From positions 33,417-97,416 of the forward strand of contig DAOSEC010000003.1 in the NCBI GenBank assembly GCA_035362935.1: DNA of 64,000 nucleotides. Reading direction: 5' to 3'. The notes under the pieces are model-generated. The model had not been told where the DNA came from. It saw nothing but the letters and a program-made list of their open reading frames with translations, and did not search any database. This document shows, piece after piece, positions 25,980 through 35,725 of this stretch. Made by a program: the position numbers and the translations under genes. The stretch's first letter is position 1. Every line of letters begins with the position of its first letter. The stretch comes from DAOSEC01 sp035362935 (GTDB taxonomy: Bacteria; Bacillota_I; Bacilli_A; ML615J-28; CAG-313).

Positions 25980-27260
25980 ATGTTTGTAGATAGTGTCAAT
26001 ATAAAGGTTTCTGCCGGTAAGGGTGGAGATGGTATGGTTGCATACCGTAGAGAAAAATACGTACCCCTTGGAGGACCAGCTGGTGGAACAGGTGGACGCG
26101 GAGGAAGCGTCATTTTTGTAGGAGAAAGTGGATTAACCACTCTTCTTGATTTTCGTTTTCAAAAACACATCAAAGCAAAAAGTGGTCAAAATGGAATGTC
26201 GAAAAACTGTTTTGGAAAACATGCTGAGGATTTATACATCAAAGTTCCGATTGGGACTATCGTTATTAATACAGATACCGGTGGAGTGATTGGAGATATT
26301 ACTGTACATGGACAAGAAGTTGTTGTTGCGAGGGGTGGCCGAGGTGGAAAAGGAAACTTTGAACTTGCGACTCACAAAATAACATGTCCTGATTGGGCAG
26401 AAAAAGGAGAACCCGGTCAAGAACGTAATCTTCAATTAGAACTAAAAGTGTTAGCTGACGTTGGTTTGGTTGGCTTTCCCAGTGTAGGAAAATCAACGTT
26501 AATCTCCGTTGTTTCTGCTGCTCGACCAAAAATTGCGGATTACCATTTTACAACGTTACAACCAAATTTAGGTGTTGTAGGGGTAAAAGATGGAAGAGGT
26601 TTTGTTATGGCAGATTTACCAGGTCTAATTGAGGGGGCACACCTAGGAGCAGGACTTGGAATTCAGTTTTTAAAACATATTGAACGAACACGTGTCATTG
26701 TTCATGTCGTGGATATGAGTGGATCAGAAAACAGAAATCCACTCGAAGACTTTAATAAGATTAACAAAGAGCTTGAAAGCTATAATTTAAACTTAATGAA
26801 GCGACCTCAAATTGTAGCAGCGAATAAAATGGATTTACCACATTCTCAAGAAAACTTAGAAGAATTTCGAAAGGCAGTTGGAAATAAATACGAAATTGTG
26901 CCGATTTCTGCGATTTCACAAGACAATTTAGAACAGTTGCTTTATAAAATTGCTGATACATTAGATGAAATCGAACCGAATGCATTTGAAGATATTCGCG
27001 TAGAAGAAGTGGTAGAATACACATTTCAAACACCTGTTGAACCATTTTCTATTGAAAAAGGGGACGATGGAGTGTATAATGTAGTTGGGCCGAAGATCAA
27101 AGAGTTATTTGATCGAACCAACTTTGACAACGAAACATCCTTAAAACGTTTCGCAATTAAATTGCGTAATTTAGGTGTAGATGAACAACTTCGTAAATTA
27201 GGTGTCCAAGCTGGGGATACTGTCCGAGTACTTGACTTTGAATTTGAATTCAAAGATTAA
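25980..27260 (+). CDS. obgE: GTPase Obg/CgtA
   Basis: Obg is an essential GTPase in 50S assembly and stress signalling. The glycine-rich Obg fold occupies about 1-157 (AGKGGDGMVAYRREKYVPLGGPAGG). The G domain has GFPSVGKST (about 165-173), DLPGLIEGA (about 212) and NKMD (about 283). A C-terminal OCT domain (about 345-426) is the Firmicutes-type extension. Length of 426 residues is normal. The rplU-prp-rpmA-obgE order is classical. Confidence 0.98.
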   Translation: MFVDSVNIKVSAGKGGDGMVAYRREKYVPLGGPAGGTGGRGGSVIFVGESGLTTLLDFRFQKHIKAKSGQNGMSKNCFGKHAEDLYIKVPIGTIVINTDTGGVIGDITVHGQEVVVARGGRGGKGNFELATHKITCPDWAEKGEPGQERNLQLELKVLADVGLVGFPSVGKSTLISVVSAARPKIADYHFTTLQPNLGVVGVKDGRGFVMADLPGLIEGAHLGAGLGIQFLKHIERTRVIVHVVDMSGSENRNPLEDFNKINKELESYNLNLMKRPQIVAANKMDLPHSQENLEEFRKAVGNKYEIVPISAISQDNLEQLLYKIADTLDEIEPNAFEDIRVEEVVEYTFQTPVEPFSIEKGDDGVYNVVGPKIKELFDRTNFDNETSLKRFAIKLRNLGVDEQLRKLGVQAGDTVRVLDFEFEFKD

Positions 27261-27341
27261 TTTTGGTAACCGAGTCTATCTAAATCACTAGAAGGCTACG
27301 TTATAGATCTTTTATAATTTCATAGAAAGGGAGATTTTATC

Positions 27342-27905
27342 ATGAAAAAGAAAGATACTCTTAAAATTGCCTTAACCGGCATCTTGATTGCTTTGATTGT
27401 TATCATGACATTTGTACCATTCCTTGGTTACATTTCGATTGGTCAAAGCATCAGCATTACTATTATCCACATTCCAGTCATTATCGGAATCATCTTAATT
27501 GATGATTGGCGATATGCGATTACCTTAGGACTTGCCTTTGGGGTTTCCAGTATGACAAGAGCAATTGTTGCTCCAGTAAGTGTATTTGACCCAATTTTCG
27601 CAAATCCTGCCATCTCTGTCTTACCACGATTTTTCATCGGTGTTGTAGGATATCTTGTATTACAAATTATGAAGAGATTTCAATCTCGAACGCTTAGAAC
27701 AGGGGTCGTAGCAGCGGCATCTACCTTAACCAATACGATTTTGGTTATTAGTGCATTACTAATCTTCCAATTCAACGCAATTGGTGGTTGGGCAATCATT
27801 GGTCCGTTACTATTACTCAATGCTAGCATTGAAATTGTATTAGCGATTATCGTCTCGATTATCGTTGATAAAGCATTACATCAGTACATCAGTCAAACAG
27901 AATAA
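27342..27905 (+). CDS. ECF transporter substrate-binding (S) subunit
   Basis: The 187-residue protein has about six membrane helices. Helix 1 has the alanine/hydrophobic pattern (KIALTGILIALIVIMTF) that docks to the shared ECF T subunit. GQSISITIIHIPVIIGIIL and DPIFANPAISVLPRFFIGV resemble vitamin-type S subunits. The substrate cannot be read from sequence. I see no known riboswitch in the 80-nt upstream gap, although AAAGGGAG serves as ribosome-binding site. No EcfA or EcfT gene is in the window, so it would use a shared energising module. The next gene starts 33 nt later. Confidence 0.8.
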   Translation: MKKKDTLKIALTGILIALIVIMTFVPFLGYISIGQSISITIIHIPVIIGIILIDDWRYAITLGLAFGVSSMTRAIVAPVSVFDPIFANPAISVLPRFFIGVVGYLVLQIMKRFQSRTLRTGVVAAASTLTNTILVISALLIFQFNAIGGWAIIGPLLLLNASIEIVLAIIVSIIVDKALHQYISQTE

Positions 27906-27938
27906 ATACATGAACCTTTACCAAAGAGGAGGGAACTT

Positions 27939-29249
27939 ATGATTCGTTTTGAGAATGTAAACTTAGATTACACCGGGTTTCAAATGATTGTACCTGGTCT
28001 AAAAAATGCCACATTTACGTTTGGTAGCCGTGGACTCGTAAACATTTACGAAGAAGGTTACTTAAAACGAAACGCGATTACAGACTTGATTGCTGCGATC
28101 AGACGTCCTGACTCTGGTGAAATTTATGTTCAAGGTTTAAAAATTTCAGAATTTGATGAAACAAAAGCTGCCGACTACCGAAGCAGATACGTCACCGCAT
28201 TGTTTCGAAACTTTCAGTTTTTAGAAGATAAGACTGCAGCAGAAAATATTGCATTCTATTACGAAATTAGGGGGTTTCCTCGTCAAAAGGCGATGGAAGA
28301 AACAACGAAACTTGTTCAAGAACTAGATTTTTTAGAACATGCAACCAAACTCCCTAAGGAATTCAACGAATATGACAAACCTTTGTTGTTCATTGCGATT
28401 GCATTTGCGATCAACCGTCCGATTACAGTAATGGATGGAATTGATTTTAAATTTAATCAAAAAACACTACAAGCATTATCTCGTTTTGCGAAAGAGCACT
28501 TACTTATCATTAAATCCTTAAAGGATTCTGGTGTAAGAGAAGTATGTGATCGTCACATTGTGATGATTGATGGTGTTATTAAAAGTGACACTGGAGGAAC
28601 TACTTATGATGAAGACAATCAAATTGCCATCATTGGTAAAAAGTTACGTGTATCTTCAAAAACATACAACAAGGGAACAAATCCAATTGTAAAACAACTA
28701 CCAATGTTCTTTGTTCCTATGTTTTTATTCGCTTTCTTCTCAGCTTTTTTAACAAGATGGATATCTGCGTTGTTTTACGTCAGAGGAGTTTTAGAACCGA
28801 GCGCAGAGTTTAGTGAGTTCTTAAGTCAAGAACGCATTTCAAATATTGTGTTCGCTGTTATTATTGGTTTATTTTTTATCTACAATATCTTTAGTTTAAC
28901 TATCAAACAGCTACGTCTTGATGCATCCATGATTGCGAAAATGAGATTAGCAGGGGTTACTCCAAATAACATCATTCGTATTTATTTGACACGTTTCATC
29001 ATCCCAACCTTAATATTTGTGGTGTTTGGATATGGATGGACTGTACTCTTACCAATCTTTAATGTAACATGGATTGTAAATGATTTAGGACTCACAACCG
29101 ATGGATCGTTTTTATCGATTTACATCAGTGCCTTAGTCGCAACCTTCTTTTCATTCATCCTCGTCGTAGTATATCAAACCTATCTTTTGAAGAGTTACTT
29201 GAGTGAACGGTTGTCAAAATTCATGGTCAATTTAAACAAAAAAAGTTAG
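27939..29249 (+). CDS. Degenerate ABC ATPase fused to FtsX/MacB-like permease
   Basis: Residues 1-205 align throughout with LolD/MacB-type ATPases. Examples are RPDSGEIYVQG (56-66), FLEDKTAAENIAFYYEIRG (94-112) and FIAIAFAINRPITVMDG (131-147). Every catalytic element is gone. The Walker A position reads EEGYLKRNA (39-47), the Q-loop Gln is Arg90, LSGGQ is replaced by NEYDK (123-127), the Walker B Glu is Gly147 and the switch His is Ser173. Residues 245-436 form an FtsX-like half with four helices, including AKMRLAGVTPNNIIRIYL (323-340). A terminator follows. I infer a regulatory or structural membrane protein, not a pump. Confidence 0.8.
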   Translation: MIRFENVNLDYTGFQMIVPGLKNATFTFGSRGLVNIYEEGYLKRNAITDLIAAIRRPDSGEIYVQGLKISEFDETKAADYRSRYVTALFRNFQFLEDKTAAENIAFYYEIRGFPRQKAMEETTKLVQELDFLEHATKLPKEFNEYDKPLLFIAIAFAINRPITVMDGIDFKFNQKTLQALSRFAKEHLLIIKSLKDSGVREVCDRHIVMIDGVIKSDTGGTTYDEDNQIAIIGKKLRVSSKTYNKGTNPIVKQLPMFFVPMFLFAFFSAFLTRWISALFYVRGVLEPSAEFSEFLSQERISNIVFAVIIGLFFIYNIFSLTIKQLRLDASMIAKMRLAGVTPNNIIRIYLTRFIIPTLIFVVFGYGWTVLLPIFNVTWIVNDLGLTTDGSFLSIYISALVATFFSFILVVVYQTYLLKSYLSERLSKFMVNLNKKS

Positions 29250-29255
29250 AACATG

Positions 29256-29285
29256 AAAAGAGATTCGAAAGAATCTCTTTTTTTG
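29256..29285 (+). terminator. Terminator after the ABC-like gene
   Basis: AAAAGAGATTC (29256-29266), loop GAAA, GAATCTCTTTT (29271-29281), then T. Confidence 0.92.
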
Positions 29286-29400
29286 TTACTTTTGATTGTT
29301 CATTTGGTTTTCTGGTATCATTATGATCAAAGATATGATACAATAAAAGTGAACAAAATTGATTTTAATGTACGATTATTGTGAATAGATTGGAGAACTT

Positions 29401-30228
29401 ATGGAAGATATTGTTATTCGCTCTATTACCCAAAACGATTTTTTGGGAATTCAGCACATTCACCGTAACTCTAAAGATCCTTGGAACAACCTTGAAGAAT
29501 GCACTTCTTGGTTAAGCAAACGAATGGAACGTGGATTCTATATTCAAGTTGCACTTGTCAATAATAACATTGTTGGACACGGAGAATGGATTGAGTCTAG
29601 GGAAGGTCGGGATTTATTTTTCTATTTAGGCTTACTTGAAATTGATGAAGATTATCGAAATCGTGGAATCGGAAGACGTATGATTGAAGAAGGAATAAAG
29701 TATGCAAAAGAATTGGGATGCAATCGAGTTGTCACAATCCCTGAACACGAAAACAATTCCATTGAGTTCTATAAAAAGTGTGGGTTTGTGGTTGGTAGAA
29801 CCATTAAAAAAGTTGTGATTCCTAGCTTTGATTACGAATACTCTCAAAATTATATCGAAGCCAATGGTATCTCTTTTGATAGAGTAAAGGAAAGTAAATT
29901 TGTGTTTGGACTTTCGCAAGCATCGTCAAGACATATGTGTGAATTATTGAATGCAAAACCAACAACCGATGATAGGGTTACAAAAAGTCTAGTTTCCAAC
30001 GATGGAGATTCGATTCAACTTGGATGGTTTGAAAAAGCCAATGCACTTGCACTGTATTGGAGTGATTTTATTCATTCGAATTGCGTGAAAGATATTTTAA
30101 CGTTTGGTTATCGTCTAGGAATCAAACAAGTGACCTTTGTTTATTTTGAAGCATACGATTCATTGTTTCATGGGTTCGAGTGTCAATCGATTTCGGAATC
30201 AATTGAGATTTACAGGAATATATCATAA
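29401..30228 (+). CDS. GNAT-family N-acetyltransferase
   Basis: Residues 1-145 form a GNAT domain with the acetyl-CoA loop motif DEDYRNRGIGRRMIEEGIKYAKELG (about 82-106) and NNSIEFYKKCGFVVGRT (about 117-133). The C-terminal 130 residues look like a diverged second domain of the same class without a clear CoA loop. The substrate is unknown; small-molecule or protein N-acetylation is possible. The gene stands alone between two terminators. Confidence 0.82.
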   Translation: MEDIVIRSITQNDFLGIQHIHRNSKDPWNNLEECTSWLSKRMERGFYIQVALVNNNIVGHGEWIESREGRDLFFYLGLLEIDEDYRNRGIGRRMIEEGIKYAKELGCNRVVTIPEHENNSIEFYKKCGFVVGRTIKKVVIPSFDYEYSQNYIEANGISFDRVKESKFVFGLSQASSRHMCELLNAKPTTDDRVTKSLVSNDGDSIQLGWFEKANALALYWSDFIHSNCVKDILTFGYRLGIKQVTFVYFEAYDSLFHGFECQSISESIEIYRNIS

Positions 30229-30248
30229 GCTCTATAGACCTAACTGCT

Positions 30249-30278
30249 TAAACTCTAATGAATTCATTGGAGTTTTTC
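30249..30278 (+). terminator. Terminator after the GNAT gene
   Basis: AAACTCTAATGAA pairs with TTCATTGGAGTTT (one G-T pair) and runs into T. Confidence 0.8.
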
Positions 30279-30326
30279 TTTTATATATGGAACTAGAGGT
30301 CCTTTATTTCGAAAACATAAGAGTAA

Positions 30327-30382
30327 TGTATCAACAATTTGATACACAATGTATTTTAAAACATATGGTTTTATGCTATAAT
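30327..30382 (+). promoter_or_regulatory. mutS promoter with upstream operator-like inverted repeat
   Basis: TGTATCA (30327-30333) and TGATACA (30340-30346) form a perfect 7-bp inverted repeat with a 6-nt centre. It lies 30 nt before TATAAT (30377-30382). The -35 position (TTTTAA at 30354-30359) is weak. It resembles a binding site for a dimeric regulator, but none is identifiable nearby. Confidence 0.6.
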
Positions 30383-30401
30383 AACCAATAGGTGATGAAC
30401 A

Positions 30402-32972
30402 ATGTATCAAAACATAGATAAAACAAAATATACGCCAATGATGCGTCAATACTTAGAAATCAAGGAACGATACCAAGATGCATTGGTATTTTTTCGCCTT
30501 GGTGACTTCTATGAAATGTTTTTTAACGATGCAATAACCGCTTCGAAAGAACTTGAAATCGTATTAACAGGTCGAGATGCAGGGGCAGATGAACGTGTAC
30601 CAATGTGTGGCGTACCTCATCATTCGGTATCGAACTACATTGACCGATTAACCGAAAAAGGATATAAAATAGCGATAGTGGAACAACTAGAAGACCCGAG
30701 TGTCGCAAAAGGAATTGTAGAACGAGATGTGACACGTATCATTACTCCAGGGACTGTGATGGAAGGATCCAATCTCGAAGAAAAAAGTTACAACTACATT
30801 GCTTCGGTAGAGCGTTCCATGAAAGAATATGCCCTGTCGTATTTGGACTTAACAACTGGAGATTCTTATAGTGTTCGTTTGCCACTCGACGATGAAATGT
30901 TACGACTTGAATTAATGAAGTTAAATACAAAAGAAGTCGTGGTTTCATCAAAGTTTCCAGTCCATGTTTTAGAACTATTGAAACTTAATTTTGGACTAAC
31001 AATCTCAATTATGGATGAAGTGAAACACGAAACCTACCTAGATTCTCTTTATACAAACTTAAATGAACTTGAAGAAGTCGCATCCAGACATTTGATTTGT
31101 TATGTATTACAAACACAAAAACGAACCCTTCTACATTTGAAACCATTTGTTACATTTGGATTAACAGATTTTTTAAGCATTGATCTACAATCGCGAAGAA
31201 ATCTAGAATTAACGGAAAACTTAAGAGGAAATGGTGTCAAACACACGTTGTTTGCTGTTATGGACTATTGTCAAACAGCAATGGGTTCTAGATACTTGAA
31301 AAAAACAATCCATTATCCACTGGTGAGTTATCAAGCGATCCAAGCGAGATTCAATCTAGTAGAAGCAATGTTAAAACATTATATTATTGCCGAAGAAATC
31401 AAAGAGTCGCTTGCGAATATTTACGATTTAGAGCGAATTGTAGGACGTATTAGCTATGAGAATGCGAGTCCAAAAGATTTGCTTCAGTTAAAACGTTCCT
31501 TAGGTGTTATACCTTCTCTAAAAACTAGTATAAAGACGCTTCGCATCAAAGAAGCAATTGCGTTTTCGGACGCAATCAAAGATTTTTCTTCGGTTCATCA
31601 ATTGATTGATGAATCGATCAAAGAAGATGCAACTTATTCAATCAAAGAAGGAAACATCATCAAAGCAGGGTTCAACAAAGAACTCGATGAAATCAAAGAA
31701 ATCAGTGCGAACAACAAAGAGTTTTTAGTCACACTTGAACAAAAAGAAAAAGACCGATCAGGCATTAAAAACTTAAAAGTTGGATATAATAAGGTTTTTG
31801 GTTATTATATTGAGGTTTCCAAAGGCAACATCCCACTGGTCAAAGACGAGTTAGGATACATTCGCAAACAAACCTTATCAAACGCCGAACGCTATATTAC
31901 CCAAGAATTAAAAGAACGAGAAACGATTATTTTACGAGCGGATGAACAAAAAATCGCATTGGAATACGAGTTATTCGTTGCCATACGAAATCAAATCAAA
32001 CAAAGCATTGCTTCGTTACAAGAACTTGCTAGTTTAGTGAGTCAAATTGATATGCTTTATGCCTTCGCAAAAGCTGCGAAACTTCATAACTACAACCGTC
32101 CAACAATCACAAGATACGAAGAGTTAGAAATTGTCGATGGACGCCATCCAGTCATGGAACGCTTTTTAAAAGAAGCAATTATCCCAAACGACATACAACT
32201 TTACAATGATCAACGTATCTTACTCATTACTGGACCAAACATGAGTGGAAAATCAACCTATATGCGTCAAACTGCGTTAATCGCGATTATGGCACAAATG
32301 GGTTCGTTTGTTCCAGCGAAAAAAGCTACACTCCCTTTGTTTGATCAAATCTTTACACGAATTGGATCAAGCGATGATATCGTCAGTGGTCAATCCACGT
32401 TTATGGTCGAAATGCTTGAAGTCAACCATGCGTTACAACACGCAACTGAAAAAAGTTTGATTTTATTTGATGAAATTGGACGAGGAACGGCGACGTTTGA
32501 TGGTATGGCACTTGCACAAGCAATTATTGAATATATCCACGATAAAACCGGTTGTAAGGCGTTATTTTCGACGCATTACCACGAATTAACTGTCCTCGAT
32601 CAAAGTTTACCATATCTGAAAAACGTGCATGTAGAGGCAAATTTGGTCGATGGTACGATCGTTTTTTTACACAAGGTGATGGATGGTCCAACCGATGAAA
32701 GTTATGGGATTAATGTTGCGAAGTTAGCAAATTTGCCACAAGATGTTATCTTCCGTAGCAGTGATTTGTTATCGAAATTAGAACAACATGCTTTTATCGA
32801 AACCGATGTTTTATCTAAGAAACATTATGAAAAACCAAAACCAATCGAATATATCAATGTTATAGAACGTGATGTCATTTCATCACTAAAAAAAGCAGAT
32901 CTCGAACAATTAAAACCACTCGATGCCTTGATTCTGCTTGCGAAATTACAAGAAAAATTAAGTTCCAAATAG
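30402..32972 (+). CDS. mutS: DNA mismatch repair protein MutS
   Basis: MutS recognises mismatches and recruits MutL. The 856-residue protein has the mismatch-binding GDFYEMF (about 30-36), the clamp and lever regions, and the ABC-type ATPase with ITGPNMSGKSTYMRQ (about 611-625). STFMVEMLE, ILFDEIGRGTATFDG and the STHYHEL switch segment are intact. It starts the run mutS-mutL-miaA-rluB-corA with short gaps. Classical Mycoplasma lack mutS, so this argues against a reduced parasitic mollicute. Confidence 0.98.
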   Translation: MYQNIDKTKYTPMMRQYLEIKERYQDALVFFRLGDFYEMFFNDAITASKELEIVLTGRDAGADERVPMCGVPHHSVSNYIDRLTEKGYKIAIVEQLEDPSVAKGIVERDVTRIITPGTVMEGSNLEEKSYNYIASVERSMKEYALSYLDLTTGDSYSVRLPLDDEMLRLELMKLNTKEVVVSSKFPVHVLELLKLNFGLTISIMDEVKHETYLDSLYTNLNELEEVASRHLICYVLQTQKRTLLHLKPFVTFGLTDFLSIDLQSRRNLELTENLRGNGVKHTLFAVMDYCQTAMGSRYLKKTIHYPLVSYQAIQARFNLVEAMLKHYIIAEEIKESLANIYDLERIVGRISYENASPKDLLQLKRSLGVIPSLKTSIKTLRIKEAIAFSDAIKDFSSVHQLIDESIKEDATYSIKEGNIIKAGFNKELDEIKEISANNKEFLVTLEQKEKDRSGIKNLKVGYNKVFGYYIEVSKGNIPLVKDELGYIRKQTLSNAERYITQELKERETIILRADEQKIALEYELFVAIRNQIKQSIASLQELASLVSQIDMLYAFAKAAKLHNYNRPTITRYEELEIVDGRHPVMERFLKEAIIPNDIQLYNDQRILLITGPNMSGKSTYMRQTALIAIMAQMGSFVPAKKATLPLFDQIFTRIGSSDDIVSGQSTFMVEMLEVNHALQHATEKSLILFDEIGRGTATFDGMALAQAIIEYIHDKTGCKALFSTHYHELTVLDQSLPYLKNVHVEANLVDGTIVFLHKVMDGPTDESYGINVAKLANLPQDVIFRSSDLLSKLEQHAFIETDVLSKKHYEKPKPIEYINVIERDVISSLKKADLEQLKPLDALILLAKLQEKLSSK

Positions 32973-32987
32973 GGATGTGAATCAATT

Positions 32988-34805
32988 ATGAGTAAAATTC
33001 TACGCTTAGACCCCCATATGGCAAACCTAATCGCAGCAGGAGAAGTTGTGGAACGACCAAGCAGTGTCGTAAAAGAACTTGTTGAAAATGCGATTGATGC
33101 ATCAAGCACAAAAATAACCGTAGAATTGATCGATGCTGGTACAAAGTCGATTACGGTCACTGACAACGGAACGGGTATGGATGAAGAGGATGCTGTTTTG
33201 GCATTTGAACGGCATGCGACGAGTAAAATCAAATTGTTCGATGACTTATATCGCATCCGAAGTTTAGGATTTCGCGGAGAAGCACTCCCATCGATTGCTT
33301 CTGTATCCGAAGTTATTTTGACCACGTCCACAGATTCCTTAAACGGGACAAAAGTTTTACTCAAAGCAGGAGCATTGGTTGAATGTTCGAAAACCTCCGC
33401 CCCAATTGGAACCAAAGTTACCGTAAACCATTTGTTTTACAATACACCAGCTAGATTCAAACACATTAGCTCTCAATCGACCGAACTATTCTATTCGATT
33501 GATTACCTCAACAAATGTGCTCTCGCATTTCCGAACATTCGTTTTACTTTTACACACAACAACAAAGTTATTTTAAACACAAGTGGAAATGGCGATTTGT
33601 TAGAAGCAATCGCCGACACCTACGGAATACCAGTTGCCAAACACATGGTTGAATTTTCGGCGAAGGAATCTCATTTTACGATTTCTGGATATGCAAGCGA
33701 TAATTCGATTACTAGATCGAACCGATCTGGTATGACAGTGCTTGTGAATGGTAGAGTCATAAAAAACCGTTCATTTATTTACGCGATAACCGATGCTTAC
33801 AAACACACGCTAGTCACTGGTAAGTATCCAATTGTTGTATTAAACATTACAGTTGACCCGTCACTAATTGATGTCAACATTCACCCATCTAAATTTGAAA
33901 TAAAGGTAACCGATGAAGATCAACTAAAATCGTTCATCACAGCTACAATTATAAATGCACTTTCAAAAAAAGTGCTCATTCCTGAAATGAATTTAGGTAA
34001 GTTAACTGAAAAACCAGAAGAACAATTGGTGAAAACAACGTTAGACCCAAGACTGGAACCATCCAGACCAAACATCTTAAGCATGTTTGAAGAACCGAGT
34101 GAATCAAGTGATGAAGCTGAACCGTTTGTTTATTCACACGAACAAACACCATCAATCATCAAAGAAAGTGAAGTCTTCACCCAAATCAAACTAGAAGAAC
34201 TTCTTCCAGAACGAAAGTTGAGTTTGTTGCCTCAACTCGAATACATTGGTCAATTTCACGGTACATATTTGCTTGCTCAAGACGAACAAGAGCTGTATCT
34301 GATTGACCAACATGCTGCTATGGAACGAGTCATGTATGAGAAAATTTCTGCACAACTTAATATGCAAGAAATTTCCATCTATGAACTCCTCATTCCATTC
34401 CAACTTCATTTTTCGTTAAGTGAGTATGCTTTGGTGTTAGAACAAACAGAGTTGTTATTGACACTTGGAGTTGAAATCGAAGAATTCGGGTCAGGAACAA
34501 TTCTAGTACGGAAAATCCCATCTTGGATTAATCCAAAATTTGTTGAAGAATTTGTTCGCGATATGATTGAACAATTAATTACATTAAAACACACCTCAAA
34601 ATCGATCCTTCTTGATTCGATTGCGAAAAGTTTAAGTTGTAAGCAATCAATCAAAGCAAATATGTATGTTACAAAAGAAGAAGTAAAGGTTTTGTTACAA
34701 GAATTAAATCAAGCGAAAAGTCCATTTACTTGTCCACATGGAAGACCTGTCATCGTCAAGCTAAGCACGTATGACATTGAAAAATGGTTTAAGAGGGTCG
34801 TATAA
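32988..34805 (+). CDS. mutL: DNA mismatch repair endonuclease MutL
   Basis: MutL couples mismatch recognition to strand incision. The GHKL ATPase domain shows ELVENAIDAS, DNGTGM and GFRGEALPSIASV. The C-terminal domain keeps the endonuclease signature DQHAAMERVMYE (about 440) together with SCKQSIKAN and CPHGRP, so this is the nicking type found where MutH is absent. Length is 605 residues. The stop overlaps the miaA start by one base (TAATG). Confidence 0.97.
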   Translation: MSKILRLDPHMANLIAAGEVVERPSSVVKELVENAIDASSTKITVELIDAGTKSITVTDNGTGMDEEDAVLAFERHATSKIKLFDDLYRIRSLGFRGEALPSIASVSEVILTTSTDSLNGTKVLLKAGALVECSKTSAPIGTKVTVNHLFYNTPARFKHISSQSTELFYSIDYLNKCALAFPNIRFTFTHNNKVILNTSGNGDLLEAIADTYGIPVAKHMVEFSAKESHFTISGYASDNSITRSNRSGMTVLVNGRVIKNRSFIYAITDAYKHTLVTGKYPIVVLNITVDPSLIDVNIHPSKFEIKVTDEDQLKSFITATIINALSKKVLIPEMNLGKLTEKPEEQLVKTTLDPRLEPSRPNILSMFEEPSESSDEAEPFVYSHEQTPSIIKESEVFTQIKLEELLPERKLSLLPQLEYIGQFHGTYLLAQDEQELYLIDQHAAMERVMYEKISAQLNMQEISIYELLIPFQLHFSLSEYALVLEQTELLLTLGVEIEEFGSGTILVRKIPSWINPKFVEEFVRDMIEQLITLKHTSKSILLDSIAKSLSCKQSIKANMYVTKEEVKVLLQELNQAKSPFTCPHGRPVIVKLSTYDIEKWFKRVV

Positions 34806-35707
34806 TGGAAAAAGTGATTATTGTTGTAGGTCCTACTGGAATCGGAAAAAGCAAATGCGCAGTTGCACTTGCGAAACACTACAAAACAGAGATTATCAAT
34901 GGGGATGCGTTTCAAACCTATAAAAAAATGAGCATTGGGACGGCGAAACCAACCAAAGATGACATGCAAGGAATCAAACATCATTTGATTGATATCAACA
35001 ATCCAAGTGATGAGTTTAGTGTTGCAAGTTATCAAAAACAAGTTCGATCACTCATTACCAAACTGAATCAAAAAAAGAAAATACCAATCATTGTTGGTGG
35101 GTCAGGGTTGTATATTGATGCTGTCATCAAAGATTATCGCTTTGATGCGAAGAGCCGTGATACCAATATTGAACTAAAACTTCAAGACACAACCAATGAA
35201 GAGCTACATGAAATGTTAAGTCGTCTTGATTATGAGACTGCGTGTGAGATTCATCCCAATAACCGAAAGCGAGTATTACGTGCGATTGAACTTGTATTAA
35301 GTAGTGCGTCAAAAGATGATCGCAATAAGGGCGAATCCTTAATCTATGATGCATGCATTTTGTATCTCACCACTAGTAGAGAAGAGTTATACGAACGAAT
35401 CAATAACCGCGTCGATGAGATGATTCTAAATGGCCTTGTCAAAGAAGCAAAAAGGTTATATGATAATAAAATCAACACCCAAGCGACGAAAGCGATTGGA
35501 TACAAAGAATTGTTTGCGTTTTTTAGCGGAGAATCGACATTGGTTGATGCAATCGCGAAAATCAAACAAAACTCAAGAAACTATGCAAAACGACAATTTA
35601 CATGGTTTTCAAACAAAACAAAAGGTCATATGATTCAAGTACAGTTTGATGCCTTTGATCAAACCGTGAATGAGGCAATCACATATATTGATCAATATTT
35701 TAAATAA
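34805..35707 (+). CDS. miaA: tRNA dimethylallyltransferase
   Basis: MiaA prenylates A37 in tRNAs reading codons that begin with U. The 300-residue protein has the P-loop GPTGIGKSK (9-17), GDAFQTYKKMSIGTAKP (about 39-55, equivalent to DSMQVYRGMDIGTAKP), IVGGSGLYIDA, and RKQTWF-like RQFTWFSNK near the C-terminus. Translational coupling to mutL and the mutSL-miaA order are conserved in many bacteria. Confidence 0.95.
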   Translation: MEKVIIVVGPTGIGKSKCAVALAKHYKTEIINGDAFQTYKKMSIGTAKPTKDDMQGIKHHLIDINNPSDEFSVASYQKQVRSLITKLNQKKKIPIIVGGSGLYIDAVIKDYRFDAKSRDTNIELKLQDTTNEELHEMLSRLDYETACEIHPNNRKRVLRAIELVLSSASKDDRNKGESLIYDACILYLTTSREELYERINNRVDEMILNGLVKEAKRLYDNKINTQATKAIGYKELFAFFSGESTLVDAIAKIKQNSRNYAKRQFTWFSNKTKGHMIQVQFDAFDQTVNEAITYIDQYFK

Positions 35708-35725
35708 AAAAAGAAAGAGAATGGT

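Noticed and set aside
27262..27341. Riboswitch before the ECF S subunit
   Set aside because: The 80-nt gap shows no preQ1, TPP, cobalamin or folate motif that I can match; no support beyond position.
32825..33415. 196-codon open frame on the minus strand over mutS/mutL
   Set aside because: It is antisense to conserved GHKL motifs of mutL and has no ribosome-binding site or recognisable protein features.
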